A stretch of 17,616 nt of DNA from Clostridia bacterium (GTDB lineage: Bacteria > Bacillota_A > Clostridia > Oscillospirales > CAG-272), in contig JAFTLD010000089.1 in the NCBI GenBank assembly GCA_017452945.1, positions 1 through 17,616 on the forward strand, in the 5' to 3' direction. The first letter of the stretch is position 1; the number at the start of each line of letters is the position of its first letter. The notes beneath the pieces were generated by a model. It was not told the origin of the DNA. It did no database searches and saw only the letters and a program-made list of their open reading frames with translations. The position numbers and the translations under genes were made by a program. Below are positions 13,177 to 17,616 of this stretch, piece by piece.

Positions 13177-15300
13177 TTAATTTGTCAAAATCAATTTTTG
13201 CAGATCAAAGGAATCGCCAACCTCACCGTGAGAAAGGAAATCCAAACGGATCTGATGGACTGTACCGCTCCAACATTCTGCCGGCAGCGGAATGCGCACC
13301 GTATGCCATTCCCCATCGGCAACCACGTCAAATTTTACCGAAACACCACCAATCGGGTGCTCATATTGCCCGGCACACAAGAACAGCTCTGTGTTATATT
13401 CTGCATCCGAATTGGATGACGGGACGCGGTAAGTAATTTCCACTACACTGTAATCGTCTGCATCAAGCGTCGCACCGTTTTCCTCGTATCTGATGTGCAC
13501 GTACGGATCGTATGCTTCTCCGGTTACAGTCAGACGCAAGAATTTTCCCGACCAATACTTCCCCGTTCCGCTCTTGTAATCTGCAAAAAGGTCGCTTCGA
13601 TCCCCTTGAGTAAAATCAATGTGCGAAAACTCCTTATCCTCCTCCGCCTCTGTAATTACGCGGTCTCCCCAAACCGTATCCAGATAGATCAACCGTTTAT
13701 ACAGCCAGGTATACACAAAATTGGCTGCATCTGCGTGTGTTTCAAAATCAAAAACATCGTTCGCCTGATGTCCCTGGTTCATAGTACCGAGGATCTTCCA
13801 GCGTGCAAAGTTTCGGTCAAATGCATCCTTGTGCACTTCAGCGTCTACCATAATGCTCTCGCAAACGGCAAACAGCTCGTCGCGCTGCTCCATCCAGATA
13901 GGCTCACACATTTCTCTGAACCATTCCGCCTGACAGAACATAACAAACCACGTATTGACGCGCATACCGTCGCTGTACGAGAAATTTGCCGCATACAGCC
14001 CCTTGGGCGAATGTGTGGAATCGTACTTGGTATTTGCAAGCGCAAAATCATAGTCCCAAGGTGGGCCGAAGGTCAGCTTTTTCGCACCGTCTGGAGAGAG
14101 GTCTATGTACATATTGTACGTACCCGAGTCAAGGTTCTTGACGATCTCGTCGGTCATGTAAATGCGCACAGCAGATTCAATATCCACGTAAGCGGCGATC
14201 GTTTCTATCTGCTTTTCTGCTTCGGTCTTGCCCGTGAACGAGGTCTTTTTGACCAGCTCCCAGTTTTCGTCCAGCTCGTAATACTTATTCTCGCCAATGG
14301 CAGCACTGCAAAGGTATGCAATGTTGCCCACAACCTTGGCGCAGAAATCAATCTGCTCTTTGGTATAGTCGCCCGACGAGAGCGAGAAATTGCCACCGCC
14401 AAAGCCCATTGTGGTACCGTTCAGGTCGGTGATCGGCAATCCGCCATAGTTGATCTGCACTGTGTTGGGCTCGTCGGTACGTCCGCCCTGACCTACCATC
14501 AGATATCCGATCTCCACACTGGTTTCATCATCGGCCTTTTCATAAATGTCCACTCGGTGCTTGTTGATCTGCGTTTGCTCGCAAAGCAGGTAGACACCGC
14601 GATAGTCACCGTTGACGTATACCTCAACCCAGGCACAATCGGATGCAAAAGAATAGCCGTCCAGAAGCACGTCGCACATGCGGAACGAAAGGCTGTTGCG
14701 CATGAGAGAGTAATCGTAGTAGTCCGCCATCAGGCACCAGCTCTTGCACTTCGAGCCGCCGTTGAGTCCCAGCATGTTTCTCTTCTTATCGAATTTGATA
14801 CGGAAGGGCTTTTTCTCGGTCACAGCCGTGGAGTTGCCACGCACGCGAATAGACGCCCCGATATCCTCAAATTTCATGGGATCGGAACAGTTTTCCAGCG
14901 TGATGGTACAGGTCTTATAGTAGTCCTTGCTGGTCACGTCGCCGCCGTCTGCAGTATCAATGCGCAATATGGGCAACGAATAGGCCTGCTCTTGCGCGGG
15001 AGGCTCGGTTCCCTGCTCGGTTTCCGTTTCGGTATCCGATTGCGTACCGGATTCTGTTCCCGGCTCGGTCGTGGAGTCCGGATCGGTATCGGGCTGCGTC
15101 CCCGGTTCGGTTGTACCGTCGGTATCCGGCGCGTCCGTTGCAGGATCGCTTGTCTGCTCGGTGGACGGCTCTGCGCTCGTGAGTTGATCGGTCGTATCTT
15201 GTGTGCCGCCACCCTGTTCACATGCGGTCAAGATCGGCAGCAGCATAGCAAAAGTCAAGCACAAACACAGGAATAAGGATAGTATGCGATGTTTTTTCAT
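13177..15300 (-). CDS. CotH-kinase-like lipoprotein
   Basis: A 707-residue surface lipoprotein. Residues 1-27 are a lipoprotein signal ending LPILTAC, with Cys27 as lipid anchor. Residues 28-105 are a low-complexity linker of Thr, Glu, Asp, Pro and Gly. The CotH-type domain spans about 106-430: IRVRGNST (151-158), KKPFRIKFDKK, LMRNSLSFRMCD, WVEVYVNGDYRGVYLLCEQ (quoted in part: VNGDYRGVYLL) and PWDYDFALAN (414-423), the metal-binding segment of these atypical kinases. The C-terminal ~150 residues look like a beta-sandwich carbohydrate-binding module. CotH phosphorylates spore-coat proteins in Bacillus; lipoprotein forms like this are common in gut Clostridia and their substrates are unknown. 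AAAGGGG precedes the ATG at 15300, and the promoter at 15335-15363 rules out the longer frame. Confidence 0.88.
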   Translation of the reverse strand: MKKHRILSLFLCLCLTFAMLLPILTACEQGGGTQDTTDQLTSAEPSTEQTSDPATDAPDTDGTTEPGTQPDTDPDSTTEPGTESGTQSDTETETEQGTEPPAQEQAYSLPILRIDTADGGDVTSKDYYKTCTITLENCSDPMKFEDIGASIRVRGNSTAVTEKKPFRIKFDKKRNMLGLNGGSKCKSWCLMADYYDYSLMRNSLSFRMCDVLLDGYSFASDCAWVEVYVNGDYRGVYLLCEQTQINKHRVDIYEKADDETSVEIGYLMVGQGGRTDEPNTVQINYGGLPITDLNGTTMGFGGGNFSLSSGDYTKEQIDFCAKVVGNIAYLCSAAIGENKYYELDENWELVKKTSFTGKTEAEKQIETIAAYVDIESAVRIYMTDEIVKNLDSGTYNMYIDLSPDGAKKLTFGPPWDYDFALANTKYDSTHSPKGLYAANFSYSDGMRVNTWFVMFCQAEWFREMCEPIWMEQRDELFAVCESIMVDAEVHKDAFDRNFARWKILGTMNQGHQANDVFDFETHADAANFVYTWLYKRLIYLDTVWGDRVITEAEEDKEFSHIDFTQGDRSDLFADYKSGTGKYWSGKFLRLTVTGEAYDPYVHIRYEENGATLDADDYSVVEITYRVPSSNSDAEYNTELFLCAGQYEHPIGGVSVKFDVVADGEWHTVRIPLPAECWSGTVHQIRLDFLSHGEVGDSFDLQKLILTN

Positions 15301-15334
15301 ACGTGTCCCCTTTCTGTCGGAAATTTCTGCTTTC

Positions 15335-15363
15335 ATTTTACCAAAATTTGTGTATATTGTCAA
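15335..15363 (-). promoter_or_regulatory. Promoter of the CotH-like gene
   Basis: On the minus strand TTGACA (15363-15358), 17 bases, then TAAAAT (15340-15335). The start near 15328 lies after the upstream ATG of the longest open frame, which supports translation from 15300. Confidence 0.8.
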
Positions 15364-15421
15364 GACGTTTTAACAGAATGGCTTATTTGACGCATATTTT
15401 GCGTTCCGACGTTTTTCATGC

Positions 15422-15450
15422 TTGACAAGTCGGAACTTTTGGGGTATAAT
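15422..15450 (+). promoter_or_regulatory. Consensus promoter of ssrA
   Basis: TTGACA (15422-15427), a 17-base spacer and TATAAT (15445-15450), both perfect, about 15 bases before the mature tmRNA 5' end. Confidence 0.92.
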
Positions 15451-15465
15451 ATATTGTTGTCGCAT

Positions 15466-15837
15466 GGGCCCGCAATGGTTTCGACGGGGGTTTTGCGATA
15501 CGATAAGCGTGGCGGGCCGGATAATCCCGATAAACTGTCCAACTCTAAAAAATAAACGACAACAATCTTGTTGGTTTGGCTGCCTAATCTGGCAGTGCTG
15601 TAAGACTGCGGTCTTACCCGTTGCTCTCGGAGTACCGCGACTGAGACCCCAACGTCATTGAGCGGTGACCGTGCATCGGTGTTTCGCCATTGAACCGATC
15701 ACGCAAAAAATGGCTACTTCGACGCGGAGTCTGTCTGCTGACGCTGCGAAGGGGGAATTCTAAATAACAGACTGCCCACGGAGAAAGTCGTATCAACGGG
15801 CTTTCGGACAGGGGTTCGATTCCCCTCGGGTCCACCA
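15466..15837 (+). ncRNA. ssrA: Transfer-messenger RNA (tmRNA)
   Basis: A one-piece tmRNA of 372 bases, which frees stalled ribosomes and tags the unfinished protein for degradation. The 5' end GGGCCCG pairs with CGGGTCC near the 3' end, and the tRNA-like half shows the D-loop-like AATGGTTTCGACGGG, the T-arm GGGGTTCGATTCCCC and an encoded CCA. The tag frame reads ..AAC GAC AAC AAT.. (from 15555) to the TAA at 15585-15587, giving NDNNLVGLAA at the C-terminus with the usual LAA; the resume codon is the ATA or AAA just before it. The remaining ~200 bases hold pseudoknot segments. It has its own promoter and terminator. Its 3' end is a common phage and island integration site, and a partial copy lies downstream. 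Confidence 0.97.
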
Positions 15838-15844
15838 AAAAGTG

Positions 15845-15880
15845 AAAGGAGAGTCCGCAGGACTCTCCTTTTGCTTTTTG
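15845..15880 (+). terminator. Terminator of ssrA
   Basis: A perfect 12-bp stem, AAAGGAGAGTCC (15845-15856) and GGACTCTCCTTT (15860-15871), loop GCA, followed by TGCTTTTTG. Confidence 0.92.
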
Positions 15881-15992
15881 CCAGAACTGCACCAATTGAA
15901 CCCCCGCATAAGCGGTGCTGCGCACCGCGACATGCTGAATTGCGCAGGTTGTGTAAGCACTTTCCGCGACCATTGGCGCAAATACGGGTTCA

Positions 15993-16012
15993 GATTCCCC
16001 TCGGGTCCACCA
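15993..16012 (+). repeat. Duplicated 3' end of ssrA (attachment-site remnant)
   Basis: GATTCCCCTCGGGTCCACCA is identical to ssrA 15818-15837, and GGGTTC precedes both copies, with one extra base in the second. The copy lacks the rest of the tmRNA. Such a direct repeat is what remains when an element integrates into the 3' end of ssrA: the intact gene at one end, the fragment at the other. Only 175 bp lie between and no integrase is in the window, so the element has been lost or the present one lies to the right. Confidence 0.75.
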
Positions 16013-16277
16013 CTCATTAACACGTCACGTGTTATATAACCAAAAACACCGTCATGGCTAAGATTTACTTGCCTTGACGGTGTTCGTCTTTGTCTCAGGC
16101 AGGATAGCCTTAGATGGATTATTTTAGCGGCTTTTGATAAGTTTCGACTTGCCAAGAGCTGTGCGCACCCGTTATATCAAGGAAAGCCTAAAATCAGGCT
16201 TTTTTGTGAAAAATGACACGAAAATACAACAAAATAGCAGTAACGCCCCCGAGCTTGCGCTCGGGGACGTTTGCGTG
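16013..16277. other. Hairpin-rich non-coding stretch right of the att-like copy
   Basis: No gene is seen here. TAACACGTCACGTGTTA (16018-16034) is a perfect palindrome around one base, six bases after the att-like copy. AACACCGTCA (16045-16054) and TGACGGTGTT (16075-16084) form a 10-bp stem that GGC/GCC extends inside. AAAGCCT/AGGCTTT (16183-16202) with a T-run to 16205 is a plus-strand terminator without a visible gene. The stretch could be the end of a decayed integrated element. Confidence 0.5.
16243..16270 (-). terminator. Hairpin after the zinc-ribbon gene
   Basis: CCCCGAGC (16247-16254) and GCTCGGGG (16259-16266) form a perfect stem around TTGC, extended by ACG/CGT across one mismatch. 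It lies eight bases past the stop of the minus-strand gene. The T-run on that strand is poor, so termination is likely but not certain. Confidence 0.5.
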
Positions 16278-16988
16278 TTATGAGCTTTGATGTCGCACAT
16301 ATCCATCATCGATGAAATACTTAATTCTGCGAGTTTTGACTACTCCTGCACAAACGGGACATCCGCTACCCCTGAATCTTGTCCGTGAGTAAACATATGC
16401 CTCCCAGACATGGTTTTCAGAGCAGCACCACCAGACCTTTTTGTTGCTGCCAAGAGTAACGTCAGAGGGCTTCAGGTCTCCATTCAAAGGCTGATACCAT
16501 TCACCCACTAAATCAGGCTTCAGGGTTTCCAGATCATTAAAACCCGGAAGAACCTTTCGCCCTGCACAATAGGGGCATCCTGACTTATAATTACCCGTAC
16601 GGGAAAAGGGGGCAGATTGATAGCTATGACCTATCGCACATTTCCACCAGACACTTGTATGGGACGCAGGTGCAATGCTACCGGGGTCAAGGTTGCCGTT
16701 TTTGTCGTAATCCCACTCGGCTGCAATTTCCGGAAACAGCGTCACAATATCTGTCTCGCCGGGAATAACTTTGTAGCCTGCGCAATACGGACAGCGCGTA
16801 CCGTTCGAGGCAACGCCATTGATCGGTGACTGCCAGCCATGTCCTCTATCGCACTTCCACCATACTATTTTCTTTGCATGAATGGAAACATCTTCCGGGC
16901 ATATGTCCTTGTTTTTTTCATAATCCCAAAGATTGAGAACATCGGGGCATTTTGTCGCTAAGCTGTTTGAAGACAGGAGGGTTTCCAT
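16278..16988 (-). CDS. Treble-clef zinc-ribbon repeat protein (DUF4379 type)
   Basis: A 236-residue protein made of three repeats of about 70 residues, each with VWWKC..GH.W/Y...R...GCPYCAG. The zinc ligands are visible: Cys46/His50/Cys66/Cys69, Cys117/His121/Cys138/Cys141 and Cys189/His193/Cys210/Cys213. The linkers carry EWDYDKNG and EWYQPLNG before a P-x-D/S-x-V/I segment. This is the 'probable zinc-ribbon' family DUF4379, frequent in mobile and accessory regions and often linked to nuclease domains; here no nuclease domain follows, and the protein ends 23 residues after the last cysteine. Start at 16988 has GGAG six bases upstream; the frame is open to a TTG at 17024. Its place beside an ssrA attachment remnant agrees with transfer. 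Nucleic-acid binding is inferred. Confidence 0.8.
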   Translation of the reverse strand: METLLSSNSLATKCPDVLNLWDYEKNKDICPEDVSIHAKKIVWWKCDRGHGWQSPINGVASNGTRCPYCAGYKVIPGETDIVTLFPEIAAEWDYDKNGNLDPGSIAPASHTSVWWKCAIGHSYQSAPFSRTGNYKSGCPYCAGRKVLPGFNDLETLKPDLVGEWYQPLNGDLKPSDVTLGSNKKVWWCCSENHVWEAYVYSRTRFRGSGCPVCAGVVKTRRIKYFIDDGYVRHQSS

Positions 16989-17066
16989 TTTTATCTCCAT
17001 TTTCTTTTTGACTTCTTTTAGCAAGTGAACTTTATTCGTTTTTAATGCGTAGGGGCTTTTCCCTGA

Positions 17067-17612
17067 TCACACATTCTCATCCTGTTGGGCGCGGAAATAC
17101 ATCTTCAGCAGAACCACCAATACCACGATGCCGCCGATGCCAACCACGCCGATCGTGATAAAGATCACTGGAATGGGCAGCATCCAAGGCTTCTCCTGAT
17201 CGCCACTCGTCTCGCTCTCCGCAGGACTCGTAGTCGCAGGAGCATCGGTTCCCGAAGCCGCAGGCTCGGTGGTCTGATCCTCGGTTACGGAACCGTCGGG
17301 CTCAGTCGTCACCTCTTCGCTTTCGGAAGTATCCGGCTCGGTGGCCACCTCTTCGCTCTCGGAAGTCACAGGCTCGGTCGTCTGATCCTCGGTTTCAGAA
17401 GTTTCAGGCTCAGTAGTCTGCTCTCCCGTCTCGGAGGTTACAGGTTCGGTTGTCTGCTCTTCCGTACTCGACTCGGTTTCTGGCTCAACAGTAGTTTCTC
17501 CGGGAGTACCAAACTCAATATCCTCTCCATAGTTGCCATCATCGGCACTGATCGTCACAACAAGGCAGGCGCACAATGCCAACACAAGCAAGACAAATTT
17601 CATTTTTCGCAT
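17067..17612 (-). CDS. Exported membrane-anchored protein with 12-residue Thr/Glu repeats
   Basis: A 181-residue protein. Residues 1-23 are a signal peptide (basic MRKMK, then FVLLVLALCACLVVTISA and a likely cut before DDG). Residues 24-140 are an acidic, Thr/Ser/Glu/Pro-rich stalk, including six repeats of 12 residues of the type EQTTEPVTSETG (52-123). Residues about 145-170 are one membrane helix (PIPVIFITIGVVGIGGIVVL, then VVLLK), followed by a short basic and polar tail. The topology is outside stalk, inside tail. No enzymatic domain is present, and it may be a spacer or a decoy for glycosylation. The composition resembles the linker of the CotH-like lipoprotein. The start at 17612 is four bases from the window edge, so its ribosome binding site is not visible; Met4 is an alternative. 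Confidence 0.7.
   Translation of the reverse strand: MRKMKFVLLVLALCACLVVTISADDGNYGEDIEFGTPGETTVEPETESSTEEQTTEPVTSETGEQTTEPETSETEDQTTEPVTSESEEVATEPDTSESEEVTTEPDGSVTEDQTTEPAASGTDAPATTSPAESETSGDQEKPWMLPIPVIFITIGVVGIGGIVVLVVLLKMYFRAQQDENV
17244..17459 (-). repeat. Six tandem 36-bp coding repeats
   Basis: The repeats encode residues 52-123 of the surface protein, with period 12 residues and consensus E/D-Q-T-T-E-P-V-T-S-E-x-E. Copies differ at several bases each, so the array is not a recent amplification. Confidence 0.75.
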
Positions 17613-17616
17613 AATA

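Noticed and set aside
13495..15276. 593-residue plus-strand open frame
   Set aside because: It is the antisense of the CotH-like gene; the sense frame has signal peptide, family motifs, promoter and ribosome binding site.
15614..16155. Two minus-strand open frames of ~120 residues over the tmRNA and its downstream copy, with peptides like DPRGIEPLSE and TRGESNPCPK
   Set aside because: These are the well-known false translations of tRNA and tmRNA T-arms; they have no ribosome binding sites and overlap ssrA.
17244..17459. Regular 36-bp repeats, checked as a possible CRISPR array
   Set aside because: There are no spacers; the units are directly adjacent, in frame and encode a protein stalk.

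Overview
The window looks like chromosome of an uncultivated gut-type Firmicute of the class Clostridia. Shine-Dalgarno sites are strong (AGGAGG type) and promoters are close to sigma-A consensus. Other pointers are 4-bp ATGA overlaps, the gene families present (DUF2200, DUF6512, paired WYL regulators, a CotH-like lipoprotein with a Thr/Glu/Pro linker) and a one-piece tmRNA whose tag ends in LAA. I cannot name a genus.

Layout from left to right. 1-1000: a palindromic repeat cuts off an N-acetyltransferase gene that follows a DUF2200 gene. 1098-1688: a DUF6512 membrane protein, convergent with the next block. 1664-6025, minus strand: the centrepiece. A promoter directly after the terminator of the upstream operon leads into a tRNA-like RNA with an intact T-arm, a D-arm and a valine-type UAC loop but an enlarged core. 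Five closely packed genes follow: an unknown 213-aa protein, a DUF4275-like protein, an SPFH/Band-7 (slipin-like) protein, a small CxCxxC protein and an RtcB RNA ligase. SPFH + RtcB + tRNA-like RNA is the composition of a predicted RNA-repair system in which the SPFH protein would be the scaffold and the tRNA-like RNA its cognate partner. 6047-9592, minus strand: a four-gene operon (metallophosphoesterase, nicotinamidase-like hydrolase, two WYL regulators) from a consensus promoter to a strong terminator. 9601-10293: a divergent Sfp-type phosphopantetheinyl transferase.

10307-10583 is a 277-bp palindromic repeat without genes. 10597-11863: an XRE-family regulator with its own promoter, a candidate operator and a terminator. 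12004-13083: a proline-iminopeptidase-like hydrolase. 13103-15363, minus strand: a CotH-kinase-like lipoprotein with promoter and hairpin terminator. 15422-15877: the tmRNA gene ssrA with consensus promoter and terminator. A 20-bp copy of the ssrA 3' end lies 175 bp further on, which marks an old integration site. Beyond it are several hairpins, a DUF4379-like zinc-ribbon protein and a signal-peptide/TM surface protein with six 12-residue repeats.

How the parts may work together: the tRNA-like RNA and the SPFH-RtcB operon are probably one unit acting on broken RNA. The WYL pair lies immediately upstream on the same strand and could respond to nucleic-acid or nucleotide stress, but its targets cannot be seen here. 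The other genes look like independent housekeeping or surface functions.
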